Of a DNA stretch of 64,000 bases, positions 46,236-54,137 are shown piece after piece. Numbering within the stretch: the stretch's first letter is position 1; each line of letters starts with the position of its first letter. A program made the position numbers and the translations under genes. The notes beneath the pieces were generated by a model. That model saw nothing but the letters and a program-made list of their open reading frames with translations. It was not told where the DNA came from and searched no databases. Source of the stretch: Streptomyces sp. NBC_00223 (GTDB taxonomy: Bacteria > Actinomycetota > Actinomycetes > Streptomycetales > Streptomycetaceae); assembly GCF_036199905.1 (NCBI RefSeq), contig NZ_CP108109.1:2542001-2606000 (forward strand), written 5' to 3'.

Positions 46236-47123
46236 TCAGTGCTCTTCGGTGGCTGGTCCTTCTTCGACCTCACCAGTCCTGGAGTTGATCACTGGGGAGA
46301 TGAGCAGGTCGTACACGACTACGCCAACGACTCCGCCGATGAGTGGACCGATGATGGGGATCCACCAATAGTGATCGAACCACATGAACTTTCCCGGGAG
46401 AGCGATGGAGCCCCAGCCTTCGAAGTAGGTGAACAACCGGGGGCCGAAGTCACGTGCGGGGTTGATCGCGTACCCGGCGTTGGTGCCGAAGGACAGGCCG
46501 ATCGCTACGACCACCAAGCCGATGAGGTACGGGTGGAGATTTGCCATTGGAGCCGTGTTGCGCCTGTCGATGAGCGCACAGATCAGGAGAAGCAGGAGTC
46601 CTGTCCCCACGATTTGGTCGAGCAAGGGCCCCCACCATGAATTTCCGAAATATTCGGCGGGGAACGTAGCAAAGATCGAGTATGTGGAAAGAGACTTGTC
46701 TCGGTGGATGCCTTGCTTCGTGTCGAACGCCTCGATCGCCCACCTGTACGAAGCGTAGACGAGAGCGGCGGCGACAAAAGCGCCCATGACTTGGGCCAGC
46801 CAATAGGGTAGGACTTTCCGCCACGGGAAGTCCTTACGAACTGCGAAGCCGAGAGTCACCGCAGGGTTGAGGTGGGCGCCGCTGATTCCGCCGGCCACGT
46901 ATACGCCAAATACCACGGCAAGGCCCCAGCCCCATGAAACGATAATCCAGTTTGCTGCGCCAAATGGTCCGGTCTGCCGCCCGGATCCGGGCAGACCGAC
47001 GACGGCGACAGCAACCGACCCGACGCCGAACAAAATCAGAACGAACGTTCCCAGAAACTCGGCAAGCATCTCGCCGATGAGTCCTTCTCGATAACCGCGT
47101 CGACGCGCGATGCGCTCAGCCAT
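46236..47123 (-). CDS. MIP-family aquaglyceroporin
   Basis: Channel for glycerol or other small neutral solutes in the cytoplasmic membrane. 295 aa, six TM segments and both pore half-helices: GAHLNPAVT (about residues 86-94) and GYAINPARDFGPR (about 218-230). The Asp after the second NPAR is the mark of glycerol facilitators rather than water channels. The N-terminus (ERIARRRGYREG) and a Glu-rich tail are cytoplasmic. ATG 47123 behind GAGGAG. Codons ending in A or T are far more common than in flanking genes, suggesting acquisition from a lower-GC donor. No glycerol kinase is adjacent. Confidence 0.87.
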   Translation of the reverse strand: MAERIARRRGYREGLIGEMLAEFLGTFVLILFGVGSVAVAVVGLPGSGRQTGPFGAANWIIVSWGWGLAVVFGVYVAGGISGAHLNPAVTLGFAVRKDFPWRKVLPYWLAQVMGAFVAAALVYASYRWAIEAFDTKQGIHRDKSLSTYSIFATFPAEYFGNSWWGPLLDQIVGTGLLLLLICALIDRRNTAPMANLHPYLIGLVVVAIGLSFGTNAGYAINPARDFGPRLFTYFEGWGSIALPGKFMWFDHYWWIPIIGPLIGGVVGVVVYDLLISPVINSRTGEVEEGPATEEH

Positions 47124-47855
47124 CGTCCTGCTCCTCAGTCGGCATAGAACAGACTTACCGCTTCCCTACCGGAAACACTGAAACAGGGAAGGGCCATCGG
47201 AGCGAACCGGGCGGCGAGTCACCGCAATATTCCCTCCAATGGAGTGTTCAGCCAGATCTCAGGGCGGGTGGGGGTGAGGGCGGCGGGTGTCAAGGAGGGG
47301 GAGGGCGGTCGGCGGAGTCTCGGACCGCCGTTCAGGACGCTCATTCACATCCTGTTTGCGCTGGTCAGGGCGATGGCGAGCGTCATAGACAAGGCGCCTT
47401 CTAAGCGCTTGGCCGCAGGTCCGAGTCCTGCCGGAGCACTTTCGCCAGAGGAGTTCGGGATGTGGGCGGGTTCGGCGTTCTCCGCGGCCGTGTACGGGGC
47501 CGGCGAGCGGGAAAGGGACGCCGCGGGGCCCGGTCGTCACGGCCGCCGCCGCGGTCGGCCCGTTCACCGTGCGGGCCGCGGCCGGCGACGAGGGGTCGCC
47601 GGCGGCGGGTCGTTCCGCCGGCGAAGGCACGCCTCACCAGCCTCCTGAAACACCCCTGCCCTCGCCCGTCACCGCAGGTCGGCGAGGGCGGCGTACTTTC
47701 CGCGAAGAGCCACGACTTGGAATGACGGGGTGTGAGAGGGTATGCGCCTGAGCCGCTCCGACGGGATTGAGCCCCCGTCTCGTGACCGTCACCGGGCGGT
47801 CGTGCGGTGGTCGTGGGGCCATTCCCGGTGAGCGAGCGAGCGAGGATCGTTGCGT
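47124..47855. other. Non-coding region with the distal attachment repeat
   Basis: 732 bases, the longest geneless stretch here. It contains the aquaporin upstream region (minus), the tRNA-Arg half copy at 47392-47434 and the MarR upstream region. Apparent reading frames (for example 47244-47648 plus, 47401-47883 minus) are Arg/Gly-rich frame artefacts. The repeat marks the end of the element. Confidence 0.6.
47392..47434 (+). repeat. Attachment-site-like direct repeat, distal tRNA-Arg half
   Basis: Copy of the anticodon arm through the 3' T stem and part of the acceptor of the tRNA at 44206. The single mismatch changes the T-loop position 55 uridine to C, and no 5' half is present, so it is not a tRNA gene. 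Confidence 0.85.
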
Positions 47856-48356
47856 ATGGATTCCACACTGCCCGGAGCGGCATCGGCAGCGGCGACGGCG
47901 CGGCGGCGAAAGCGGCTGAACAACCGCATCAAGGACGGGCTGCGCGACCTCAGTATCCAGATGGCTCTGCTGAACCATCAGGTCGGCGCCCACCTCGACC
48001 TCAGGGACGCCGATCTGGAGTGTCTCGACCTCGTCAGCCGCTACGGTCCGATCGGCCCCACCGCGCTCGCCAAACGCGCAGGACTGCACCCCGCCACCCT
48101 CACCGGAGTCCTCGACCGCCTCGAACGCGGCGGCTGGGTGGTCCGCACCCCCAACCCGGGCGACCGCAGGGCCGTTCTCGTCCAGGTGATCAAGGAGAAG
48201 GAGGCCGAGGTGGCGTTCCTGTTCTCGGGGCTCAACAGCGCCATGGACGACGTGTGCGCCGAGTACGAGGACACGGATCTCGTGATGATCGCCGACTTCC
48301 TGCTGCGTACGGCCAGGGCCGGCCGCGGCGCCACCGACGAACTCGCCGAGGGCTGA
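47856..48356 (+). CDS. MarR-family transcriptional regulator
   Basis: 166 aa winged-helix regulator. Basic N-terminus, dimerisation helix, DNA-binding helix at about residues 67-90 (TALAKRAGLHPATLTGVLDRL) and the wing ending NPGDRRAVLV. ATG 47856 lies 10 bases after GAGG; a TTG two codons earlier is less likely. No obvious target operon directly next to it: the upstream side is the element boundary and the downstream gene is convergent. Possibly acts on an unlinked gene. Confidence 0.82.
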   Translation: MDSTLPGAASAAATARRRKRLNNRIKDGLRDLSIQMALLNHQVGAHLDLRDADLECLDLVSRYGPIGPTALAKRAGLHPATLTGVLDRLERGGWVVRTPNPGDRRAVLVQVIKEKEAEVAFLFSGLNSAMDDVCAEYEDTDLVMIADFLLRTARAGRGATDELAEG

Positions 48357-48444
48357 ACCGGGCACCCGGGAACCCGAAGCGGCGCTCATGGACCCGTCCG
48401 TAAGGGCCCGGCGCTCGGACGGTGGCCGCTTCACCCCCCCCCGC

Positions 48445-49233
48445 TCAGACCGTGACCACCTTCACCCCCGCCTCCGCGATGCGGTCCCGGTCCTCCTCGC
48501 CGATCCCCGCGTCGGTGACGAGGTAGTGGACGCGGTCCAGCGAGCAGATCCGGGCGAAGGCGCGCCTGCCGATCTTGGAGGAGTCCGCCGCGACCACCAG
48601 CCGGTGCGCCCGGTCGGCGAGCAGCCGGCTGATTCCCGCCTCGTCCTCCTGATGGGTCATCAGTCCGCGCTCGGGGTCGAGGCCGTCGACGCCAAGGACG
48701 GCGATGTCGAGCACCACCTCGTTCAGCACCCCGGCGGCGAGCGGCCCGACCAGCTCATAGCTCTGCGGGCGGGCCACACCGCCGGTGACGACGATCTTGA
48801 TCTGCGGGCGCACGGCCAGCTCGGCGGCGATGTTGAGGGCGTTGGTGACCACCGTCAGCCCGGGGACGCCGCCGGTCGCGGGCTCGCGGGCGTGCCGTAG
48901 CGCGAGCACCCGGGCGGTCTCCGTGGTCGTGGTGCCGCCGTTGAGCCCCACCACGTCGCCGGCCGCCACAAGATCGGCGGCGGCCTGGGCGATCCGCTGC
49001 TTCTGCGGAGCGTGCCGCGAGGTCTTGTACCGCAGCGGCAGCTCGTACGAGACGCTGTGCGCGACCGCCCCGCCGCGGGTACGGACCAGCATCTGCTGAG
49101 CGGCCAGCTCGTCCAGGTCCCGGCGGATCGTGGCGGCGGAGACGGTGAGCTCGGCGGCCACGTCCTCCACGTCCAGCTGGCCGCGCTCGGCCAGCAGCTC
49201 CATCAGCGTGCTCCACCGCTGCTGCTTGGACAC
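48445..49233 (-). CDS. DeoR-family sugar-phosphate-responsive repressor (AgaR-like)
   Basis: 262 aa. N-terminal helix-turn-helix (QLDVEDVAAELTVSAATIRRDLDEL, about residues 19-43) and a C-terminal sugar-phosphate sensing domain with GLNGGTTTTETAR and VVAADSSKIGRRAF. GTG 49233 follows GGAGAGG. Divergent from the isomerase-aldolase pair, with AT-rich repeats in between, so it probably represses them until an amino-sugar or hexitol phosphate intermediate accumulates. Confidence 0.87.
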   Translation of the reverse strand: MSKQQRWSTLMELLAERGQLDVEDVAAELTVSAATIRRDLDELAAQQMLVRTRGGAVAHSVSYELPLRYKTSRHAPQKQRIAQAAADLVAAGDVVGLNGGTTTTETARVLALRHAREPATGGVPGLTVVTNALNIAAELAVRPQIKIVVTGGVARPQSYELVGPLAAGVLNEVVLDIAVLGVDGLDPERGLMTHQEDEAGISRLLADRAHRLVVAADSSKIGRRAFARICSLDRVHYLVTDAGIGEEDRDRIAEAGVKVVTV

Positions 49234-49324
49234 GATGCCACCTCTCCCCTGTCTCCCTCGTACGTCCCGGCCGCCCGCTCATGGGCCCTGCGTGAGTCTG
49301 ACACGTAGCCACACCTCTCCCATG

Positions 49325-49379
49325 ATGCTCATTTATGCTCGATCATAGCTATCTTCGATCAGAATCAATCATCTACACT
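49325..49379. promoter_or_regulatory. Promoter/operator region of the SIS-aldolase genes
   Basis: Unusually AT-rich block with repeated motifs: ATGCTC at 49325 and 49335 (10-base spacing), TCGATCA at 49339 and 49355 (16-base spacing), and the palindrome ATAGCTAT (49345-49352) between. TACACT (49374-49379) is a good -10 for the plus strand. The repeats fit a DeoR-type operator for the adjacent regulator. Confidence 0.5.
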
Positions 49380-49448
49380 GACCACAGCAAGCGCGCCGAC
49401 GGCCGTACGGTCCCTCGTGCGCGGCGCCGGTCCTGCGTGAGGAGCCCC

Positions 49449-50339
49449 ATGTCCGCGTCGTCACTGACCACCACCGAGATCACGACGCAGCCCGACTGCT
49501 GGCTGCGGGCGGCCGAACTGGCTTCCGCCATGGCGGACAAGCTGCCCGCCCGCGGTGAGCGGGTCGCTGTCATCGGCTGCGGCACCTCCTGGTTCATGGC
49601 CCAGTCCTACGCGGCGCTGCGCGAGCGGGGCGGCCACGGGGAGACCGACGCCTTCGCCGCCTCGGAGTTCCCGTTCGGCCGTGCGTACGACCGGGTCCTC
49701 GCGATCACCCGGTCCGGTACGACCACGGAGGTGCTGCGGGCCTGCGAGCGGCTGCGCGGCTTCGTACCGGTCACCGCGATCACCGCCGATCCGTCGACCC
49801 CGGTGATGGACGCGGCCGATGAGATCGTCGTACTCGACTTCGCGGACGAGGAGTCCGTGGTGCAGACCCGGTTCGCCACGACCGTGCTCGCGCTGCTGCG
49901 CGCCCACCTGGGCGAGGACCTGACGGCCGCGATCGCCGACGCCCGTGCCGCGGTCGCGGACCCGCTCGCGCGGGAGCCGCTGGAGGCCGAGCAGTTCACC
50001 TTCCTCGGCACCGGCTGGACCTACGGTCTCGCGCAGGAGGCGGCGCTGAAGATGCGGGAGGCGGCGGGCGCCTGGACGGAGGCGTATCCGGCGATGGAGT
50101 ACCGGCACGGGCCGATCAGCATCACCGGCCCCGGCCGCGCGGTCTGGTCCTTCGGACCGCTGCCGGAGGGTCTGGCCGCGGACGTGTCCGGGGTCGGCGG
50201 GCATCTGGAGAGCCGCCCGGCCGTGGACCCCCTCGCCGACCTGATCCGGGTGCAGCGGCTCGCGGTCGCCCTCGCGGAGGGCAAGGGCTACAACCCCGAC
50301 CGGCCGCGCAATCTGACCCGCTCGGTCGTCCTGTCCTGA
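49449..50339 (+). CDS. SIS-domain sugar isomerase/deaminase (AgaS-like)
   Basis: 296 aa with two SIS folds, like the isomerase half of GlmS. Phosphosugar-binding loops are visible: VIGCGTSWFMAQSY, ITRSGTTTEVLRA and GTGWTYGLAQEAALKMREA, followed by the EAYPAMEYRHGP segment that supplies the catalytic Glu and His. It probably isomerises or deaminates an amino-sugar or ketose phosphate feeding the aldolase encoded next. ATG 49449 with GAGGAG five bases upstream. A PfkB-type kinase often accompanies such clusters but is absent here. Confidence 0.83.
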   Translation: MSASSLTTTEITTQPDCWLRAAELASAMADKLPARGERVAVIGCGTSWFMAQSYAALRERGGHGETDAFAASEFPFGRAYDRVLAITRSGTTTEVLRACERLRGFVPVTAITADPSTPVMDAADEIVVLDFADEESVVQTRFATTVLALLRAHLGEDLTAAIADARAAVADPLAREPLEAEQFTFLGTGWTYGLAQEAALKMREAAGAWTEAYPAMEYRHGPISITGPGRAVWSFGPLPEGLAADVSGVGGHLESRPAVDPLADLIRVQRLAVALAEGKGYNPDRPRNLTRSVVLS

Positions 50340-50412
50340 GCCTGTCGGGCGTCCTGTCCTGATCCGCGCCCGGCCCGCCCCCGCTCGTCCGCCCGACCCG
50401 AGGACCACCGCC

Positions 50413-51261
50413 ATGTCTGCCGTCTCCACCGCCGAACTCGTCCTCGCCGCCCGCGCGTCCGGCATCGGTGTCGCCGCGTTCAACGTCATCACCCTGGAGC
50501 ACGCGGAGGCGATCGTGTCCGCCGCCGAGCAGACCCGGCTGCCGGTGATCCTGCAGATCAGCGAGAACGCGGTGAAGTTCCACGGCGGCCGGCTGGAACC
50601 GCTGCTCGCCGGGGCGGCGGCGGTCGCGCGGGGCGCCGCCGTACCGGTCGCGCTGCACCTGGACCATGTGGAGGACGAGGAGTTGCTGCGGGCGGGCGTC
50701 GCGGCCGGGGTGTCCTCCGTGATGTTCGACGCCTCCCGGCTGCCGTACGAGGAGAACGTACGGTCCACCGCGCGGATCGCGGCCTGGGCGCACGCCGCCG
50801 GGGTGTGGGTCGAGGCCGAACTGGGCGAGGTCGGCGGGAAGGACGGCGCCCACGCGCCCGGTGTACGCACGGATCCTGCCGAGGCCGCGGCCTTCACGGC
50901 CGCGACCGGCGTGGACACGCTGGCCGTAGCGGTCGGCAGTTCGCACGCGATGACCGAACGCACGGCCCGCCTCGACCTCGGCCTGATCTCCCGGCTGCGG
51001 GCGGCCGTGAACGTGCCGCTGGTGCTGCACGGTTCGTCCGGGGTGCCCGACGAGGAACTGCGCCAGGCCGTCACGGCGGGCATGGTGAAGATCAATATTG
51101 GTACGGCGCTGAACATCGCCTTCACCGGGGCCGTACGTGACCGGCTCGCCGCCGACCCGGCCGTGGTCGATCCCCGTCGCTACCTCCGCCCGGCCCGGGA
51201 GGCGATGAGCGCCACCGCGGCGCACCTCCTGCGTGTGGTGTCGGGCCGGGCGTCGGTCTGA
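50413..51261 (+). CDS. Class II fructose/tagatose-bisphosphate-type aldolase
   Basis: Zinc-dependent aldolase of the KbaY/GatY/FbaA family, 282 aa. N-terminal VAAFNVITLEHAEAIVSAAE, metal and substrate residues in ALHLDHVED, VEAELGEVGG, VGSSHAM and LVLHGSSGV, all in family order. It follows the SIS gene by 73 bases with its own ribosome site (GAGGACC). The housekeeping fructose-bisphosphate aldolase of streptomycetes is longer, so this is a pathway-specific enzyme, likely for a tagatose or amino-sugar derived bisphosphate. The exact substrate is not determinable. Confidence 0.87.
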   Translation: MSAVSTAELVLAARASGIGVAAFNVITLEHAEAIVSAAEQTRLPVILQISENAVKFHGGRLEPLLAGAAAVARGAAVPVALHLDHVEDEELLRAGVAAGVSSVMFDASRLPYEENVRSTARIAAWAHAAGVWVEAELGEVGGKDGAHAPGVRTDPAEAAAFTAATGVDTLAVAVGSSHAMTERTARLDLGLISRLRAAVNVPLVLHGSSGVPDEELRQAVTAGMVKINIGTALNIAFTGAVRDRLAADPAVVDPRRYLRPAREAMSATAAHLLRVVSGRASV

Positions 51262-51293
51262 GGCAGTTGGGGGTTGCCGGCCCGGGGGCGGCG

Positions 51294-51308
51294 CGCCCGC
51301 GGCGGGCG
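51294..51308. terminator. Small hairpin between convergent genes
   Basis: CGCCCGC / GCGGGCG with a one-base centre, in the 52-base space between the aldolase and the photolyase genes. A possible bidirectional terminator; short. Confidence 0.35.
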
Positions 51309-51313
51309 GTGTG

Positions 51314-52696
51314 TCAGTCCAGGCCGCGGGTCCGGGCGAAGCGGGCCTGGCCCTCGGCGAGGGTGATGATCGGGTCCGGATAGTCGTACCGGCGCCGCTC
51401 CTGGGCGTCGAGTTTCCACGGCTGGTGGACCGCGCGCCCCGCCAGACCGGCGAGTTCGGGCACCCAGCGGCGTACGTAGGCGCCCTCCGGGTCGTAACGG
51501 ATCGCCTGGCGCAGCGGGTTGAGCACCCGGTTGGGACGGGTGTCGGTACCGGTACCGGCCGCCCACTGCCAGTTGAGCTGGTTGTTCGCGATGTCGCCGT
51601 CGACCAGCAGATCCAGGAAGTGCCGGGAACCGGCCCGCCAGTCCAGGCAGAGCGTCTTGGTGAGGAAGCTCGCGGTCAGCAGTCGGGCCCGGTTGTGCAT
51701 CCAGCCCTCGTGGCGCAACTGCCGCATGGCCGCGTCGACGACGGGATAGCCGGTCCGGCCGTCCCTCCAGGCGGCGAACTCCTCGGGCGAACTGCGCCAC
51801 CCGTACTGCCGGGGGCGGTAGTCGGCGCGGGCCGCGTCGGGACGGGCGGCGAGCACCTGGTAATGGAAGTCGCGCCAGGCCAGCTGCCGTACGAACTCCT
51901 CGCCGCCCGACTCCCTGTCCCTGGCCTGCCGGACGAGTTCGGCCGCGGAGAGGCATCCGAAGTGCAGATACGGGGACAGCCGGGAGGTACCGTCGGCCGC
52001 CAGATCGTCGTGCAGGCCGGGGTAGTCCGCGAGGCCGTGGCGGCGCCAGGCCGCGGACCGGCGGCGCCCTTCGCTCTCGCCGCCGCGCGGCAGTCCGGGC
52101 GAGGGGCTTCCGCCACCCGGGCCGGTCAGCTCGGCGGCGGACGGCAGCGCGCCTGCGACCGCGCCGTCGGGCAGCACGACATGGCGGGGCGCGGCCGTCA
52201 CCGGCCTGATCCGCTCGGCGTTCCAGCGGTGGTAGTACGGCGTGAAGACCGCGAAGTGGTCACGGTCCGCCGGGGTGACGGCGCCGGGCGGCACCGCGGT
52301 GATCACCGCGTCGTGCACCACCAGTGCGCAGCCGATCCCGGCCAGCGCCACGCGCAGCCGCTCTTCGCGGCCCGAGGCGTACCGGCTCACCCCGCCCGCC
52401 AGGTGCACCTGCCTGGCCCCGGTCTCGCGCACGACCGCCGCCACCTCGCCGGCCGGGTCGCCGCGCCGTACGATCAGCCGCCCGCCACGGGTCCGCAGAC
52501 TTCCGTCGAGGTCGGCGAGCGCGTCGGCGAGGAAGGCGGCCCGGTTCGGAACGGCGAATCCGGCGCGGGCGATGCCGGGGTCGACCACGAAGAGCGGCAC
52601 GACCCGGTCGGCCGCGGCGACGGCCCCCGACACCACCGGGTTGTCGTGCAGCCGCAGGTCCGCGGTGAACAGGGCGACGGCGACGGTCTCAGCCAT
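51314..52696 (-). CDS. phrB: Deoxyribodipyrimidine photolyase
   Basis: Light-driven repair of UV-induced pyrimidine dimers with FAD and an antenna cofactor. 460 aa. N-terminal Rossmann antenna domain (VALFTADLRLHDNPV), then the helical FAD domain with RLSPYLHFGCLS, EFVRQLAWRDFHYQVL, GYPVVDAAMRQL, WMHNRARLLTASFL and the FAD-binding DGDIANNQLNWQWAAGTGTD. The conserved features indicate a class I CPD enzyme. ATG 52696 overlaps the anti-sigma gene end by eight bases, so it is the third gene of a sigma/anti-sigma operon and probably stress- or light-regulated through it. Confidence 0.93.
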   Translation of the reverse strand: MAETVAVALFTADLRLHDNPVVSGAVAAADRVVPLFVVDPGIARAGFAVPNRAAFLADALADLDGSLRTRGGRLIVRRGDPAGEVAAVVRETGARQVHLAGGVSRYASGREERLRVALAGIGCALVVHDAVITAVPPGAVTPADRDHFAVFTPYYHRWNAERIRPVTAAPRHVVLPDGAVAGALPSAAELTGPGGGSPSPGLPRGGESEGRRRSAAWRRHGLADYPGLHDDLAADGTSRLSPYLHFGCLSAAELVRQARDRESGGEEFVRQLAWRDFHYQVLAARPDAARADYRPRQYGWRSSPEEFAAWRDGRTGYPVVDAAMRQLRHEGWMHNRARLLTASFLTKTLCLDWRAGSRHFLDLLVDGDIANNQLNWQWAAGTGTDTRPNRVLNPLRQAIRYDPEGAYVRRWVPELAGLAGRAVHQPWKLDAQERRRYDYPDPIITLAEGQARFARTRGLD

Positions 52697-53459
52697 GGCC
52701 GGCCGGGAAGGTCAGCAGCGCCACCGGATCGCCGGTGGGGTGCGCGGAACCACCCGCGGGCTCCACGGTGACGCCCATGGCGGACGCCACCCCCACACGT
52801 CCGTCGAGCACCACGGCCTGGTCGGAGACAGCCGGGTCCATCAGACCCGCGGGCCGCATCGTCCCCGCGTCGTCGAACCACAGCTCGTACATCCTGCCGC
52901 CGGACAGCGCGGGCATTCCGGAGGCCAGGAACGCGGCCTTGCCCAGGCTCCAGGAGACGACCACGGTCGTGGTCGCACCGGCGCCGGTCCTGCGGGTGGT
53001 GGAGACCGCGTCGGGTGCGGCCAGCACCTGGGACAGGTCGGTGGCGCGCTGCTCGGCCCGCTGGGCGCGCTGCCCGGCGTCCGTGGCCGTCCGGTGCTGC
53101 CAGACCGCCACCCCGCCGAACCCGACCGCCGCGGCGAGACAGGCCGCGAGGGCGTACCGCGACAGACGGCGGGCACCGGTGGAACGGGCGGCGGGATCAG
53201 GCAGCTCCTGCCGTGAGGTGACGAGTGGCGGCTCCTGTCTGACCGCGCCGATCCGTATCAGCACCTGCTCCCGCATTCGCGCGGGCGGCACCGCGGACAC
53301 GGCCATGCCGAGCCGACTGGCCGTCGCCGTGAACTCGTCCACCTCCCTCGCGCACGCGGAACACTCCGCGAGATGTCGTTCGAACTCCTCCCTCTCCGGT
53401 CCGGTCAGCGCGTGGACCGCGTACGCACCCGTGAGCGTGTGCAGTTCCGCGATTGTCAT
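52689..53459 (-). CDS. rskA: RskA-type anti-sigma factor
   Basis: Membrane anti-sigma factor holding the cognate ECF sigma factor inactive. 256 aa. N-terminal cytoplasmic anti-sigma domain with a zinc-type HLAECSACAREVDEF segment (HxxxCxxC, about residues 29-36), a single TM near 102-120 (YALAACLAAAVGFGGVAVW), and an extracytoplasmic RskA domain (SGGRMYELWFDDAG). Its ATG overlaps the sigma-factor stop (ATGA). Activation probably needs regulated proteolysis, as for mycobacterial RskA. The longer open frame to 53837 is not used. Confidence 0.9.
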   Translation of the reverse strand: MTIAELHTLTGAYAVHALTGPEREEFERHLAECSACAREVDEFTATASRLGMAVSAVPPARMREQVLIRIGAVRQEPPLVTSRQELPDPAARSTGARRLSRYALAACLAAAVGFGGVAVWQHRTATDAGQRAQRAEQRATDLSQVLAAPDAVSTTRRTGAGATTTVVVSWSLGKAAFLASGMPALSGGRMYELWFDDAGTMRPAGLMDPAVSDQAVVLDGRVGVASAMGVTVEPAGGSAHPTGDPVALLTFPAGHG

Positions 53460-54043
53460 GCCGTCACCCCCAGGCAGTCCCGCAGCCGGATGAGTCCGTC
53501 CCGCAGACGGGTCTTGACCGTGCCGAGCGGCGCCGCGAGCAGCTCGGCGACCTCCCGGTAGGTCAAGCCGTGGTAGTAGGCGAGCGTGACCGACTGCCGC
53601 TGCAACTCGGTGAGCGCGCGCATGCAGCGGCGGACCTGCTCGCGCTCCAGCCGTGCCTCCACCTGCTCGGACACCTCGTCGAAGGCGGGGGTACGGTCCA
53701 GCAGCGCCGCCCTGTGCTCGCGGTCGGTGGCCGCCTGGGCGGAGCGGACCCGGTCCACGGCACGGCGGTGCGCCAGCATCGTCACCCACGTCATGACGCT
53801 GCCCTTGCCGGGCTGGAAACGGGCCGCGGTCTGCCACACCTCGACCAGCACTTCCTGGGCGACCTCTTCGGACTGCGCCGGATCGCGCAGCACCGACCGC
53901 ACGAGGCCGAGCACGGGCCCGGCCACCGCGTCGTACAGCCGGCCGAAGGCGGCCTGATCCCCACGGGCCGCCGCGGCGAGCAGCTCCTGAAGATCGGGCC
54001 CTGCCTGCGGTGGGGCGTCACCGAGGCGTACGGCTTCCTTCAT
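53456..54043 (-). CDS. sigK: ECF sigma factor, SigK family (ECF19)
   Basis: 195 aa extracytoplasmic-function sigma factor. Region 2 (about residues 25-95: LYDAVAGPVLGLVRSVLRDP, EEVAQEVLVEVWQTA, FQPGKGSVMTWVTMLAHRRAVDRVR) and region 4 (about 130-190: ALTELQRQSVTLAYYHGLTYREVAELL, GTVKTRLRDGLIRLR). It is coupled to rskA and the photolyase gene. A sequence resembling the SigK-type promoter lies upstream (54091-54118), suggesting autoregulation. SigK assignment rests on the RskA partner and the GKGSVMTW segment. Confidence 0.88.
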   Translation of the reverse strand: MKEAVRLGDAPPQAGPDLQELLAAAARGDQAAFGRLYDAVAGPVLGLVRSVLRDPAQSEEVAQEVLVEVWQTAARFQPGKGSVMTWVTMLAHRRAVDRVRSAQAATDREHRAALLDRTPAFDEVSEQVEARLEREQVRRCMRALTELQRQSVTLAYYHGLTYREVAELLAAPLGTVKTRLRDGLIRLRDCLGVTA

Positions 54044-54090
54044 GTGCGATCCATCCCGTTCCGACCCGCCCGCGCGGGTCTTCGCCGGGG

Positions 54091-54118
54091 GTTCGAAGCC
54101 ACAGCGCGGGCGGATTGG
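54091..54118 (-). promoter_or_regulatory. Candidate ECF-type promoter of the sigma operon
   Basis: Minus strand: CCAATCC (54112-54118), 16 bases, then CGAAC (54091-54095). This resembles the CCATCC and CGAAT elements described for mycobacterial SigK, about 48 bases before the sigma-factor ATG, so the operon is probably autoregulated. Confidence 0.45.
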
Positions 54119-54137
54119 TCGCGGGCGGATCTTTCTC

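Larger units (their letters stand above)
44231..47434. mobile_element. Remnant of a tRNA-Arg integrated element (integrase lost)
   Basis: A 3.2-kb segment bounded by the direct repeat of the tRNA 3' half. It holds a small membrane protein, an unassigned short ORF, an aquaglyceroporin with third-position usage unlike its neighbours, and over 1.3 kb of non-coding DNA in a chromosome that is otherwise packed. No integrase, excisionase or replication gene is visible, so it is a decayed or internally deleted element. Alternatively, the distal repeat is the outer edge of an older, larger insertion. Confidence 0.6.

Noticed and set aside
47392..47434. Second tRNA-Arg gene
   Set aside because: Only the 3' half is present, with a T-loop change; treated as a distal attachment repeat.
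47401..47883. 160-aa minus-strand open frame after the element
   Set aside because: Arg/Pro/Gly-rich, overlaps the tRNA relic and the MarR start, no ribosome site.
49325..49379. Possible riboswitch for amino-sugar phosphate in front of the SIS gene
   Set aside because: The block contains short direct repeats and a small palindrome rather than paired helices with a conserved core; a DeoR operator explains it better.
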